Below are positions 35,645-46,210 of a stretch of DNA of 64,000 bases, piece after piece. The DNA is from Pseudomonas faucium. Its GTDB lineage: Bacteria > Pseudomonadota > Gammaproteobacteria > Pseudomonadales > Pseudomonadaceae. Where the stretch lies: contig NZ_BQIP01000013.1 of assembly GCF_021602585.1 (NCBI RefSeq), forward strand, positions 87,980-151,979, read 5' to 3'. How positions within the stretch are numbered: position 1 is the first letter of the stretch; the number at the start of each line of letters is the position of its first letter. The notes under the pieces are model-generated. The model was not told the origin of the DNA and did not search any database. It saw only the letters and a list, made by a program, of their open reading frames with translations. Position numbers and translations under genes: made by a program.

Positions 35645-37879
35645 ATGATGTCGCCCCGCCCGCTGCCTTTCGCCCCCTTCCTGCTGCTCTCCAGTTGCCT
35701 GCTGAGCAGCGCCGTGCACGCCGCCAACGACCAGCCCGCGCCGGTCGAGCTGGAAAGCCAGAACGTGGTGGCCACCGCGCTGGAAGAGACCAAGCAGGCG
35801 CCGGGGGTGTCGATCATCACCGCCGAGGACATCAAGAAGCGCCCGCCGGCCAACGACCTGTCGCAGATCATCCGCACCATGCCCGGGGTCAACCTGACCG
35901 GCAACTCCACCAGCGGCCAGCGCGGCAACAACCGGCAGATCGACATCCGCGGCATGGGCCCGGAGAACACCTTGATCCTGGTCGATGGCAAGCCGGTCAG
36001 CAGCCGCAGCTCGGTGCGCTATGGCTGGCGTGGCGAGCGCGACTCGCGCGGTGACACCAACTGGGTGCCGGCCGACCAGGTCGAGCGCATCGAAGTGATC
36101 CGTGGCCCGGCTGCGGCGCGCTACGGCTCCGGCGCCATGGGCGGGGTGGTCAACATCATCACCAAGCAGGCCTCCGGCGAAACCCACGGCAACATGACCG
36201 TGTACCAGAACTTCCCCCAGCACGGCGACGAAGGCGCCACCAAGCGCGTGAGCTTCGGCCTCAACGGCCCGCTCACCGACACGCTCAGCTACCGCGTCTA
36301 CGGCAACGTCGCCAAGACCGACGCGGACGATTGGGACATCAACGCCGGCCATGAGTCCGCGCGCACCGGCAACCAGGCCGGCACCCTGCCCGCAGGCCGC
36401 GAAGGCGTGCGCAACAAGGACGTCAATGGCCTGCTGAGCTGGCACCTGACCCCTGAGCAGACCCTGGAATTGGAAGCTGGCTTCAGCCGCCAGGGCAACA
36501 TCTACACCGGCGATACCCAGAACACCAACTCCAACGCCAACGTGAAGAACATGCTGGGCAAGGAAACCAACATCCTCTACCGCGAGAACTTCGCCCTCAC
36601 CCACCGCGGCGACTGGGACTTCGGCAGCAGCATGGCTTACCTGCAATACGAAAAGACCCGCAACCAGCGCATCAACGAAGGCCTGGCCGGCGGCACCGAA
36701 GGCATTTTCAGCAACACCGACTTCTACACCTCGACCTTGCGCGACCTGACCGCCCACGGCGAGCTGAACCTGCCGCTGCACGCCTGGCGCGACCAGACCC
36801 TGACCCTGGGCAGCGAATGGACCCAGCAAAAGCTCGACGACCCCAGCGCCAACACCCAGAGCACCAGCGAAGGCGGCGCCATCGGCGGCCTGCCCAGCAG
36901 CGGCCGTGACACCAGCTCGCAAGTGCAGATCTTCTCGCTGTTCGCCGAAGACAACATCGAAGTGCTGCCGGGCACCATGCTCACCCCGGCCCTGCGCTTC
37001 GATCACCACAGCATCGTCGGCGACAACTGGAGCCCGTCGCTGAACCTGTCCCACGCACTGACCGACACCCTCACCCTGAAAGCCGGCATCGCCCGTGCCT
37101 ACAAGGCGCCGAACCTGTACCAGCTCAACCCCGACTACCTGCTCTATAGCCGCGGCCAGGGCTGCTACGGGCAGAGCACCAGCTGCTACCTGCAAGGCAA
37201 CGACAGCCTCAAGGCCGAAACCAGCATCAACAAGGAGCTGGGGATCGAGTACCAGCGTGATGGCTGGGTCGCGGGCCTGACCTACTTTCGCAACGACTAC
37301 AAGAACAAGATCGACTCCGGCCTGAGCCCGATCGGCAGCGCCATCGGCGGCAGCGGCAGCTACGCCAACGCGGCGGTTTACCAGTGGGAAAACATCCCCA
37401 AGGCCGTGGTCGAAGGGCTGGAAGGCACCCTGACCATCCCGCTGAGCGAACAGCTGAAGTGGAGCAACAACCTCACCTACATGCTGCAGTCGAAGAACAA
37501 GGAAACCGGCGAGACCCTGTCGGTGACCCCGGCCTACACCCTCAACTCGATGCTCGACTGGCAAGCCAGCGATGACCTGTCGCTGCAGCTGAGCGTGGCC
37601 TGGTACGGCAAGCAGAAGCCGAAGAAGTACGACTACCACGGCGAGCGCGTCACCGGCTCCGCCAACGACCAGCTGGCGCCCTACGCCCTGGTGGGCGCCA
37701 GCGGCACCTATGCGCTGAGCAAGCACCTGAGCCTGACCGCCGGCATCGACAACCTGTTCGACAAGCGCCTGTACCGGGCCGGCAACGCCCAGGGCGTGAA
37801 CGGCATCGAAGGGGCTGGCGCGGCCACCTACAACGAACCGGGGCGCACCCTGTACACCAGCCTGACCGCGTCGTTCTGA
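35645..37879 (+). CDS. pfeA: Ferric enterobactin TonB-dependent receptor (FepA/PfeA)
   Basis: A 744-residue outer-membrane receptor closely following FepA/PfeA. It has a signal peptide (residues 1-28), a TonB box near the mature N-terminus, and a plug with the FepA block GMGPENTLILVDGKPVSSR, YGWRGERDSRGDTNWV and ERIEVIRGPAAARYGSGAMG. A barrel with two cysteines (GCYGQSTSCY) precedes the terminal LYTSLTASF. ATG 35645 or the next ATG (35648) is the start, with a GGAG site just upstream. The 3' neighbour is the matching esterase. Confidence 0.93.
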   Translation: MMSPRPLPFAPFLLLSSCLLSSAVHAANDQPAPVELESQNVVATALEETKQAPGVSIITAEDIKKRPPANDLSQIIRTMPGVNLTGNSTSGQRGNNRQIDIRGMGPENTLILVDGKPVSSRSSVRYGWRGERDSRGDTNWVPADQVERIEVIRGPAAARYGSGAMGGVVNIITKQASGETHGNMTVYQNFPQHGDEGATKRVSFGLNGPLTDTLSYRVYGNVAKTDADDWDINAGHESARTGNQAGTLPAGREGVRNKDVNGLLSWHLTPEQTLELEAGFSRQGNIYTGDTQNTNSNANVKNMLGKETNILYRENFALTHRGDWDFGSSMAYLQYEKTRNQRINEGLAGGTEGIFSNTDFYTSTLRDLTAHGELNLPLHAWRDQTLTLGSEWTQQKLDDPSANTQSTSEGGAIGGLPSSGRDTSSQVQIFSLFAEDNIEVLPGTMLTPALRFDHHSIVGDNWSPSLNLSHALTDTLTLKAGIARAYKAPNLYQLNPDYLLYSRGQGCYGQSTSCYLQGNDSLKAETSINKELGIEYQRDGWVAGLTYFRNDYKNKIDSGLSPIGSAIGGSGSYANAAVYQWENIPKAVVEGLEGTLTIPLSEQLKWSNNLTYMLQSKNKETGETLSVTPAYTLNSMLDWQASDDLSLQLSVAWYGKQKPKKYDYHGERVTGSANDQLAPYALVGASGTYALSKHLSLTAGIDNLFDKRLYRAGNAQGVNGIEGAGAATYNEPGRTLYTSLTASF

Positions 37880-38791
<912 letters not shown>

Positions 38792-38870
38792 AACGGCGCC
38801 GGCCCTATCGCCGAAGGTCGTAGCCGGGCGGGTTGCCAGCAGGGTGGCACAGTGCTGTATGCTTGCCCGG

Positions 38871-39004
38871 TCTTCAGGGCGGGGTGAAAGTCCCCACCGG
38901 CGGTAAATCGAAAGATGAGCCCGCGAGCGCCCCGGCCATGCCGGGGGTCAGCAGATCTGGTGCGACTCCAGAGCCGACGGTCATAGTCCGGATGAAAGAA
39001 GGCG
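38871..39004 (+). promoter_or_regulatory. FMN riboswitch (RFN element)
   Basis: The conserved RFN blocks are present in order: CAGGGCGGGGTGAAAGTCCC, CACCGGCGGTAAA, AGCCCGCGAGC, GTCAGCAGATCTGGTGCGA and the closing AGTCCGGATGAAAG. A seven-base hairpin CAGGGGC/GCCCCTG at 39010-39033 follows, close to an ATTTTGTT run, and may be the terminator stem of the expression platform. It precedes ribB by about 85 bases, so FMN should repress that gene. Confidence 0.93.
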
Positions 39005-39088
39005 TCAGGCAGGGGCCATTTCGGGCGCCCCTGCGCGCGCATTTTGTTCGCCCCGAGACGTTCATCGATCAATCACGAGGAGCGTTTC

Positions 39089-39736
39089 ATGTCCACCCAA
39101 CACCCGCAATTCCCCAATGTGTCCGCCGCCATCGCCGCCTTCCAGGCCGGGCGCCCTGTGCTGCTGCTCGACGATGACGACCGCGAGGACGAAGCGGACA
39201 TCGTTGCCGCCGCCGAAAACCTCTCGCTGCAGACGATGGCCATGATGATCCGCGACTGCAGCGGCATCGTCTGCCTGTGCCTGGACGAAGCCACCGTCGA
39301 CGCCCTGCAGCTGGCGCCGATGGTGCAGAACAACCAGGCCCGCCACGGCACCGGCTTCACCGTCACCATCGAAGCCGCCGAAGGCGTGAGCACCGGCGTT
39401 TCCGCCCAGGACCGCATCACCACCATCGAAGCGGCGCTGCGCTCGACCGCCGATCAGCGCCATATCGTCAGCCCAGGCCATGTGTTCCCGCTGCGCGCGC
39501 GCAACGGTGGGGTGCTGGCCCGTCGCGGCCATACCGAAGGCTCGGTGGACCTGGCGCGCCTGGCCGGGCTGCGCCCGGCGGCGGTCTTGTGCGAGCTGAT
39601 GAACCCTGACGGCAGCATGGCCCGCGGCGAGCAGGTGGCGGTGTATGCGCGGCAATACAACTTGCCGGTGCTGACCATCGAAGAGCTGGCGCGCTATCGC
39701 CAGGCGATGGTGGCACGCGAAGCGCTGCCCGCCTGA
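39089..39736 (+). CDS. ribB: 3,4-dihydroxy-2-butanone 4-phosphate synthase
   Basis: A 215-residue RibB that forms dihydroxybutanone phosphate from ribulose 5-phosphate. The metal-binding loop LLDDDDREDEADIVAAAE and later HTEGSVDLARLAGL carry the catalytic acid and His residues. It has no RibA domain. ATG 39089 has an AGGAG site. The FMN riboswitch upstream makes it the FMN-responsive copy, and a second RibB domain is in RibBA at about 50.3-51.4 kb. Confidence 0.95.
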   Translation: MSTQHPQFPNVSAAIAAFQAGRPVLLLDDDDREDEADIVAAAENLSLQTMAMMIRDCSGIVCLCLDEATVDALQLAPMVQNNQARHGTGFTVTIEAAEGVSTGVSAQDRITTIEAALRSTADQRHIVSPGHVFPLRARNGGVLARRGHTEGSVDLARLAGLRPAAVLCELMNPDGSMARGEQVAVYARQYNLPVLTIEELARYRQAMVAREALPA

Positions 39737-39740
39737 TCCA

Positions 39741-39800
39741 TTGCCGGCTCCTGCAGTGCTGCAGTACCTGTGGGAGCCGGCTTGCCGGCGATGAGGCCGG
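39741..39800. repeat. REP pair (one arm degenerate)
   Basis: A complete REP core (GAGCCGGCTTGCCGGCGATG) with a shortened inverted mate (TTGCCGGCTCCTGCA) between ribB and xseB. Confidence 0.75.
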
Positions 39801-39881
39801 AAAATCCACCCCCAAGTTTGCTCCCCCCGCCCCGCTCTGCTAGTGTCGCGCCGTTCTGACCAGCCACCGAGACCCGTCGCC

Positions 39882-40124
39882 ATGGCCCGCAAAAAAGCCT
39901 CCATCGATTTCGAGCAATCCCTCGCCGACCTGCAAGCCCTGGTCGAGCGCCTGGAGAACGGCGAGTTGTCGCTGGAAGACTCGCTGGCCGCCTTCGAGCA
40001 AGGCATCGCCCTGACCCGCGATTGCCAGGGCGCCCTGGCCCAGGCCGAGCAGAAAGTGCAGATTCTCCTGGAGCGCGACGGCGAGCTCGCCGCGCAGCCC
40101 TTCGATGCGGAGCCAGAAGAATGA
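39882..40124 (+). CDS. xseB: Exodeoxyribonuclease VII small subunit
   Basis: An 80-residue helical protein with the XseB pattern [33 protein letters not shown]. It binds XseA in exonuclease VII. ATG 39882 and its stop overlap the ispA start by four bases (ATGA). It is the first gene of xseB-ispA-dxs, the usual order in proteobacteria. Confidence 0.96.
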   Translation: MARKKASIDFEQSLADLQALVERLENGELSLEDSLAAFEQGIALTRDCQGALAQAEQKVQILLERDGELAAQPFDAEPEE

Positions 40125-41008
40125 TCAGCGCTTACCAGGCCAGCAGCCAGGCGCGTGTCGACGCGGCCCTCGAACCGCTGTTCGTCGCCCCTTCCAAAGA
40201 GCTCGAGCGCCTGTATGCGGCGATGCGCTACAGCGTGATGAACGGCGGCAAGCGCGTGCGCCCGCTGCTCGCCTACGCCGCCTGCGAAGCGCTCGGCGTG
40301 CCGGCCGAGCAGGCCAACGGCGCCGCCTGCGCGGTGGAGCTGATTCATGCCTATTCACTGGTGCATGACGACCTGCCGGCGATGGACGACGACGACCTGC
40401 GCCGCGGCCAGCCGACCACCCACAAGGCCTTCGACGAAGCCTGCGCGATCCTCGCCGGTGACGGCCTGCAGAGCCTGGCCTTCGGCGCCCTGCTCGACCC
40501 GCGCCTGAGCCCGCAATCCGACGCCATCCGCCTGGCCATGGTGCAGGCCCTGGCCAAGGCCGCAGGCCCGGCCGGCATGGTCGGCGGCCAGGCCATCGAC
40601 CTTGGCTCGGTGGGCCTGAAGCTGGACCAGCAGGCCCTGGAATACATGCACCGGCACAAGACCGGTGCGCTGATCGAAGCCAGCGTGCGCCTCGGCGCCC
40701 TGGCCAGCGGCCGCGCCGAGCAGGCGCAGCTCGATGCCCTGCAGGCCTACGCCCAGGCGATCGGCCTGGCGTTCCAGGTGCAGGACGACATCCTCGACGT
40801 GGAAAGCGATACCGCCACCCTCGGCAAGCGCCAGGGGGCCGACGTCGCCCGCGACAAGCCGACCTACCCGGCCCTGCTCGGGCTGGAGGCGGCCAAGGCC
40901 TACGCGATCGAACTGCGCGACCAGGCGCTGGTCGCACTCCTGGGGTTTGGCGAAAATGCCGAGCCGCTGCGGGCCCTGGCACGCTACATCGTCGAGCGCC
41001 GCCACTGA
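40121..41008 (+). CDS. ispA: Farnesyl diphosphate synthase
   Basis: A 295-residue short-chain prenyl synthase condensing IPP with DMAPP and GPP. The first aspartate-rich motif [14 protein letters not shown] and the second DDILDV are intact, with VRPLLAYAA and [11 protein letters not shown] conserved. ATG 40121 overlaps the xseB stop. It feeds quinone and undecaprenyl synthesis together with dxs. Confidence 0.96.
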   Translation: MISAYQASSQARVDAALEPLFVAPSKELERLYAAMRYSVMNGGKRVRPLLAYAACEALGVPAEQANGAACAVELIHAYSLVHDDLPAMDDDDLRRGQPTTHKAFDEACAILAGDGLQSLAFGALLDPRLSPQSDAIRLAMVQALAKAAGPAGMVGGQAIDLGSVGLKLDQQALEYMHRHKTGALIEASVRLGALASGRAEQAQLDALQAYAQAIGLAFQVQDDILDVESDTATLGKRQGADVARDKPTYPALLGLEAAKAYAIELRDQALVALLGFGENAEPLRALARYIVERRH

Positions 41009-41110
41009 TCGGGGCCGCTTTGCGGCCCAATCCGCGCCCTGTCTGAATGGGCAGTATTTCCCACAATGGGGTAAACTGCCGCGTCTTAAACATCCATAAC
41101 GACTCGCCTG

Positions 41111-43006
41111 ATGCCCACGACGTTTCAAGAGATCCCCCGCGAACGCCCGGTCACGCCGTTGCTCGACCGCGCTGACACGCCTGCCGGCCTGCGCCGGCTG
41201 GCCGAAGCCGACCTGGAGACCCTGGCCGACGAATTGCGCCAGGAGTTGCTCTATACCGTTGGTCAGACCGGTGGGCATTTCGGCGCCGGCCTGGGCGTCA
41301 TCGAGCTGACGATCGCCCTGCACTACGTCTTCGACACCCCGGACGACCGGCTGGTGTGGGACGTCGGCCACCAGGCCTACCCGCACAAGATCCTCACCGG
41401 CCGGCGCCAGCGCATGCTGACCCTGCGCCAGAAGGACGGCATCGCCGCCTTCCCGCGCCGCAGCGAGAGCGAGTACGACACCTTTGGCGTTGGCCACTCC
41501 AGCACCTCGATCAGCGCCGCACTGGGCATGGCCATCGCCGCCCGCCTGCAGAACAGCGCGCGCAAGTCGATCGCGGTGATCGGCGACGGCGCGCTCACCG
41601 CCGGCATGGCGTTCGAGGCGTTGAACCACGCCCAGGAAGTCGACGCCAACATGCTGGTGATCCTCAACGACAACGACATGTCGATTTCGCGCAATGTCGG
41701 CGGCCTGTCCAACTACCTGGCCAAGATTCTCTCCAGCCGCACCTACTCGAGCATGCGCGAAGGCAGCAAGAAAGTGCTGTCGCGCCTGCCCGGCGCCTGG
41801 GAAATCGCCCGCCGCACCGAGGAATACGCCAAGGGCATGCTGGCCCCCGGCACCCTGTTCGAAGAGCTGGGCTGGAACTACATCGGCCCGATCGACGGCC
41901 ACGACCTGCCGACCATGATCGCCACCCTGCGCAACATGCGTGACCTCAAGGGCCCGCAGTTCCTGCACGTGGTGACCAAGAAGGGCAAGGGCTTCGCCCC
42001 GGCCGAGATCGACCCGATCGGCTACCACGCCATCACCAAGCTCGAACCTGCCGACAAGCCCGCTGCGCCGAAGAAGCCCAGCGGGCCGAAGTACTCTGCG
42101 GTGTTCGGCCAGTGGCTGTGCGACATGGCCGCCGCCGACAAGCGCCTGGTGGGCATTACGCCTGCGATGAAGGAAGGCTCCGACCTGGTCGCGTTCAGCG
42201 AACGCTACCCAGAGCGCTACTTCGACGTGGCGATTGCCGAGCAGCACGCCGTTACCCTCGCCGCGGGCATGGCCTGCGAAGGCAGCAAGCCGGTGGTGGC
42301 GATCTACTCCACCTTCCTGCAGCGCGCCTATGACCAGCTGATCCACGACGTGGCGGTGCAGAACCTCGACGTGCTGTTCGCCATCGACCGCGCAGGCCTG
42401 GTCGGCGAAGACGGCCCGACCCACGCCGGCAGCTACGACCTGTCGTACCTGCGTTGCATCCCCGGCATGCTGGTGATGACCCCGAGCGACGAGAACGAGC
42501 TGCGCAAGATGCTCAGCACCGGCCACCTGTACAACGGCCCGGCGGCCGTGCGCTACCCGCGCGGCACCGGCCCCAATGTGCCGATCAGCGCCGACCTGGA
42601 ACCGCTGGAAATCGGCAAGGGCGTGGTTCGCCGCCAGGGCGAGAACTTAGCCCTGCTGGTGTTCGGCGTGCAGCTGGCCGAGGCCCTGCAGGTGGCCGAG
42701 CAGATCAACGCCACGGTGGTCGACATGCGTTTCGTCAAGCCGCTGGACGAGGCCCTGGTGCTGGAACTGGCAGCTAGCCACGAGCTGCTGGTGACCATCG
42801 AGGAAAACGCCATCATGGGCGGCGCCGGTGCTGCCGTGGGCGAGTTCCTGGCCAGCCAGGCCGTGGTCAAGCCGCTGCTGCATCTGGGGCTGCCGGACGT
42901 CTACGTCGAGCACGCCAAGCCGGCGCAGATGCTGGCCGAATGTGGGCTGGATGCTGCCGGGATCGAGGCTTCGGTGAAGGCTCGGATGGCCAAGCTGGGC
43001 CTGTAA
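41111..43006 (+). CDS. dxs: 1-deoxy-D-xylulose-5-phosphate synthase
   Basis: A 631-residue thiamine-diphosphate enzyme and first step of the MEP pathway. Visible motifs are the ThDP-binding [36 protein letters not shown], the histidine loop VGHSSTS, and the transketolase-like central part [19 protein letters not shown]-like region. ATG 41111 follows a short leader, 102 bases from ispA. A GC hairpin (GGGCCGC/GCGGCCC near 41013-41030) lies in that gap. Confidence 0.96.
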   Translation: MPTTFQEIPRERPVTPLLDRADTPAGLRRLAEADLETLADELRQELLYTVGQTGGHFGAGLGVIELTIALHYVFDTPDDRLVWDVGHQAYPHKILTGRRQRMLTLRQKDGIAAFPRRSESEYDTFGVGHSSTSISAALGMAIAARLQNSARKSIAVIGDGALTAGMAFEALNHAQEVDANMLVILNDNDMSISRNVGGLSNYLAKILSSRTYSSMREGSKKVLSRLPGAWEIARRTEEYAKGMLAPGTLFEELGWNYIGPIDGHDLPTMIATLRNMRDLKGPQFLHVVTKKGKGFAPAEIDPIGYHAITKLEPADKPAAPKKPSGPKYSAVFGQWLCDMAAADKRLVGITPAMKEGSDLVAFSERYPERYFDVAIAEQHAVTLAAGMACEGSKPVVAIYSTFLQRAYDQLIHDVAVQNLDVLFAIDRAGLVGEDGPTHAGSYDLSYLRCIPGMLVMTPSDENELRKMLSTGHLYNGPAAVRYPRGTGPNVPISADLEPLEIGKGVVRRQGENLALLVFGVQLAEALQVAEQINATVVDMRFVKPLDEALVLELAASHELLVTIEENAIMGGAGAAVGEFLASQAVVKPLLHLGLPDVYVEHAKPAQMLAECGLDAAGIEASVKARMAKLGL

Positions 43007-43013
43007 AACACTT

Positions 43014-43113
43014 GGGGCCGCTGTGCGGCCCATCGCCGGCAAGCCGGCTCCCACATGAACTTCACCGGCCGCGAGGGCCATGGGGTACCTGTGGGAGCCG
43101 GCTTGCCGGCGAT
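43014..43113. repeat. REP pair between dxs and the BtuB-like gene
   Basis: Inverted GCCGGCAAGCCGGC cores are separated by about 43 bases and occupy nearly all of the gap before the receptor start at 43130. They leave almost no room for a promoter or riboswitch. Confidence 0.85.
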
Positions 43114-43129
43114 TGCTTTGGACGCCTCG

Positions 43130-45001
43130 ATGAAAATCTCGACCTTTACCACCCTGCTCTGCCTGCCCATCCCGCTGCTGGCCAGCGAACGCGACGACGC
43201 GCTGAAACTCCCCGACGTGCTGATCAGCGCCAACCGCCAGGTCGAGTCACGCACCGCCACCAGCGCCGCCAACACCGTGTTCACCCGCAGCGACATCGAC
43301 CGCCTGCAACCGAGCAGCGTCACCGACCTGCTGACCCGCGTGCCCGGCGTCCAGGTCGCCCCCACCGGTGGCCGCGGCAGCCTGCCGGGTATCTTCATCC
43401 GCGGCACCAAGGCCGCCCAGAGCCTGGTGCTGGTCGATGGCGTACGCATTGCCAACGCCACCTCCGGCGACAGCGGCCTGCAGTTTCTCGATGTCGACCA
43501 GATCGAGCGCGTCGAAGTGCTGCGCGGATCGCGTTCGGCCATCTACGGCAGCGATGCCATCGGCGGGGTCATCCAGATCTTCACCCGCCGCGGCACTGGC
43601 CAGGGCCTGCAGCCGCGCCTGCGCCTGGCGGCCGGCAGCAACCAGACGTTCCAGCGCAGCCTGGGGCTTTCCGGCGGTGACGGCGCAACGCGCTTCAACC
43701 TGGGTGCGAGCCTCGATGAAACAGCCGGCATCGACTCGACCGGGCCATCGTTCGCCAGTGACGGCGACCATGACGCCTATCGCAACAAGTCATTCAACCT
43801 GAGCCTGAGCCACACCTTCGGCGAGCGCTTCGAGGCAGGGCTGAACTTGCTCGACAGCCGTGGCCGCAGCGAATACGACAACCCCTACGGCCGCTTCGAC
43901 ATGGACACCTTCGAAAGCGTCGGGCAAAAGCCCTACACCGATTTTGTCGTCAGCAGCCTCGGCACCTACTTCGACGCCCAGCTCAACGACCTCTGGCACT
44001 CGCGCCTGGAGCTGGCCCACAGCGAAAACCGCGATGACAAACGCGACAAGCTGAGCGACGAACGTTTCGTCTTCAACACCTACCGCGACCAGGCCACCTG
44101 GCAGAACGACCTGGCCCTGAGCGACCAGCACAACCTGCTGATCGGCGGCGACTGGTACCAAGACCGCGTGCACGGCAGCACCGAGTTCACCGAGGACAGC
44201 CGCTGGAACCGTGCCGCGTTCATCCAGCACCGCTTCAGTGGCGAGCGGTTTGCCACCGAAGTGGGCGTGCGCCGCGACCAGAACCAGCAGTTCGGTGGCC
44301 AGACCACCTGGAGTGGCAGCCTCACCGTGCCGCTCAACGCACAGAACGATGTGCTGCTGTCCTACAGCGAAGGCTTCCGCGCGCCGACCTTCAACGACCT
44401 GTACTACCCGCAGTACAGCAACCCGGACCTCAAGCCTGAGCGGTCGAAAAGCTACGAACTGCAGTGGCGCAGCCAGCTCACGCCCGACAGCCGCCTGGAG
44501 ACGTCGCTGTACCGCACCGACCTGCAGGACGCGATCATCTTTGGCGAAGGCTCGATCCCGCGCAACGTCGCCTCGGCACGCATCAACGGCTTGGAAATGG
44601 CGCTGGAACAACAGTGGGGGCAATGGCGCAGCCAGCTTGGCCTGGCGCTGATCGACCCCCGCGACCGCGACAGCGGCCATACCCTCGCCCGCCGCGCCCG
44701 GCGCACCTTGAGCCTGGACCTGGATCGCCAGTTCGAGCGCTTCACGGTTGGCGGCAGTTGGCAGGCGGTCAGCGCCAGCTACGACGACGAGACCAATCGC
44801 AACCGCCTGGGCGGCTATGGCCTGTTCGGCCTGCGCGGCGGCTGGGCCCCAACCGATGAGCTGAAGCTGGAAGTGAAGCTGGATAACCTGCTGGACAAGG
44901 CCTACAGCCGGGCACAGTACAGCTTCGATGCCAACAACTACGACTACCGCGAAGAAGGCCGCACGGCCCTGTTCAGCGTCACCTGGACGCCGGCGCTCTA
45001 G
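43130..45001 (+). CDS. btuB: TonB-dependent receptor, BtuB-like (cobalamin)
   Basis: A 623-residue outer-membrane receptor with a short signal peptide (FTTLLCLPIPLLAS), a TonB-box-like LPDVLISANR, a plug (LPGIFIRGTKAAQSLVLVDGVRIANA, IERVEVLRGSRSAIYGSDAIGGVIQIFT) and a small barrel ending in FSVTWTPAL. The size and plug match BtuB, and btuF converges on it. ATG 43130 lacks an evident ribosome site. The frame stays open upstream through the REP, but that part is not family sequence. No cobalamin riboswitch is visible. Vitamin B12 is the likely ligand. Confidence 0.82.
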   Translation: MKISTFTTLLCLPIPLLASERDDALKLPDVLISANRQVESRTATSAANTVFTRSDIDRLQPSSVTDLLTRVPGVQVAPTGGRGSLPGIFIRGTKAAQSLVLVDGVRIANATSGDSGLQFLDVDQIERVEVLRGSRSAIYGSDAIGGVIQIFTRRGTGQGLQPRLRLAAGSNQTFQRSLGLSGGDGATRFNLGASLDETAGIDSTGPSFASDGDHDAYRNKSFNLSLSHTFGERFEAGLNLLDSRGRSEYDNPYGRFDMDTFESVGQKPYTDFVVSSLGTYFDAQLNDLWHSRLELAHSENRDDKRDKLSDERFVFNTYRDQATWQNDLALSDQHNLLIGGDWYQDRVHGSTEFTEDSRWNRAAFIQHRFSGERFATEVGVRRDQNQQFGGQTTWSGSLTVPLNAQNDVLLSYSEGFRAPTFNDLYYPQYSNPDLKPERSKSYELQWRSQLTPDSRLETSLYRTDLQDAIIFGEGSIPRNVASARINGLEMALEQQWGQWRSQLGLALIDPRDRDSGHTLARRARRTLSLDLDRQFERFTVGGSWQAVSASYDDETNRNRLGGYGLFGLRGGWAPTDELKLEVKLDNLLDKAYSRAQYSFDANNYDYREEGRTALFSVTWTPAL

Positions 45002-45791
45002 CCGCCAGCAGCGCGCACAGGCGGGCGGTGGCTTCGATCATCTGCCCGCTGGGCCGCTCCAGCCCTTTGTCCGGCACCACCAACAAACGCTCACCGGCCA
45101 CCGCGCTCAGGCGTGGCCAGGCTTTCCAGCTGGCCAACTGCGCCGCGTCAGCCGCCAGGATCACCTGCGGGTCACGCAACAGCACCGATTCCACGTTGAC
45201 CTGCGGCGCAGGCTGGCTGAGGTCGGCAAAGATGTTGCGCGCACCACACACCGCCAGGGCATCGCTGACCACCTGCCCGCCACCCAGGGTGTACAGCGGC
45301 CGGTCCCAGACCTGATAGAACACCCGCAGCGGCTCGGCGCGCCGATACTGCTGGCGCAACTGGCGCAGGCGCTCGCCCAGGGCCGCCACATAGCGCCGCC
45401 CCTGCTCCGCGCGCCCGACCCGCACGGCGATGGCCTCGATCTGCGCGAGCAACTGGTCCAGGTCATGGGGTTCGGCGCTGTAGGTGGCGATGCCCAGGCG
45501 CTTGAGCTGGTCGCGCTGGGCGGCGGCGACGCTGCCGGGCCACAGCAGCAGCAAGTCCGGCTTGAGGCTGAGCAGGCGCTCCATGTCCAGCTGCCCCTGG
45601 CGCCCCACCGAAGGCAGGCTGGCCAGCGCGGCGGGCCGTTCGCCGCCGTCGAGCACGCCCACCAGCAGGTCGTCGGCCTGCAGTTCGAGCATGATTTCAC
45701 TCATCGAGGGGGCAAGGCTGACGACCCGCAATGGCTCACCGGCCTGGACGCTGCAGGCCAACCATGCCAGCAAGCCGAGCAGGATGCGCAT
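44979..45791 (-). CDS. btuF: Cobalamin-binding periplasmic protein BtuF
   Basis: A 270-residue class III solute-binding protein with signal peptide LLGLLAWLACSVQAG and the BtuF start LRVVSLAPSMSEIMLELQADDLLVGV. A Trp-rich half follows (FYQVWDRPLYTLGGGQVVSDAL) and ends NVESVLLRDPQVILA. The ATG is at 45791, one base inside the stop of the gene before (TGATG). It overlaps the 3' end of btuB by 23 bases, tail to tail. BtuC and BtuD are not in the window. Confidence 0.86.
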   Translation of the reverse strand: MRILLGLLAWLACSVQAGEPLRVVSLAPSMSEIMLELQADDLLVGVLDGGERPAALASLPSVGRQGQLDMERLLSLKPDLLLLWPGSVAAAQRDQLKRLGIATYSAEPHDLDQLLAQIEAIAVRVGRAEQGRRYVAALGERLRQLRQQYRRAEPLRVFYQVWDRPLYTLGGGQVVSDALAVCGARNIFADLSQPAPQVNVESVLLRDPQVILAADAAQLASWKAWPRLSAVAGERLLVVPDKGLERPSGQMIEATARLCALLAARAPASR

Positions 45792-46210
45792 CAACCCAAC
45801 TGACGCGGGATGCGATAGAGGTAGAGCAGCACCACGGTAGACAGCGCCAGCAGGATCTGTGGCACAGCTTCGAGCCCCACCAGCACCGACAAGGCGCCGA
45901 CCCAGGCCGGGAAGCAGGCGTACAGCATGGCCATGCGCCGCACGCGCGCCAGCTCGATCCAGGCGGCCGGCTCCTCGGCGCTGCCGAGTACCTTGGAGGT
46001 GGCGATCAGGGCCCGCTTGTAGGCGCCGAAGCGCGGCAGGCTGAGGAACATGGTCGCCGCGCCGGCGATGAACAGCGGCATGGCCAGCACCGGGATCAGC
46101 GCCTCGCCACCGCCAAAGGCCCAGGCCATCACCGGCAGCGGCACCAGGCCGACCGCCAGGTATTGCCACCAGGCCAGCGCCAGGCGCCGCTTCACCTGGC
46201 TGCGGGTCAC
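45791..46210 (-). CDS. Small membrane protein of unknown function
   Basis: I do not recognise a named family. The 139 residues ([18 protein letters not shown]) hold about four hydrophobic segments: [55 protein letters not shown] and [15 protein letters not shown] soluble loop of about 40 residues sits in the middle. The start is GTG 46210, overlapping the ribA stop by four bases, and its stop overlaps btuF. It is tightly placed between ribA and btuF, so a link to transport or to the btu genes is possible but only inferred. Confidence 0.78.
   Translation of the reverse strand: MTRSQVKRRLALAWWQYLAVGLVPLPVMAWAFGGGEALIPVLAMPLFIAGAATMFLSLPRFGAYKRALIATSKVLGSAEEPAAWIELARVRRMAMLYACFPAWVGALSVLVGLEAVPQILLALSTVVLLYLYRIPRQLG

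Noticed and set aside
43007-43129. Cobalamin riboswitch before btuB
   Set aside because: I looked for the conserved B12-box and found only REP sequence in the 123-base gap.
43055-43130. N-terminal extension of the BtuB-like protein
   Set aside because: The added residues are encoded by the REP element (GVPVGAGLPAIALD), not by family sequence, and would bury the signal peptide.
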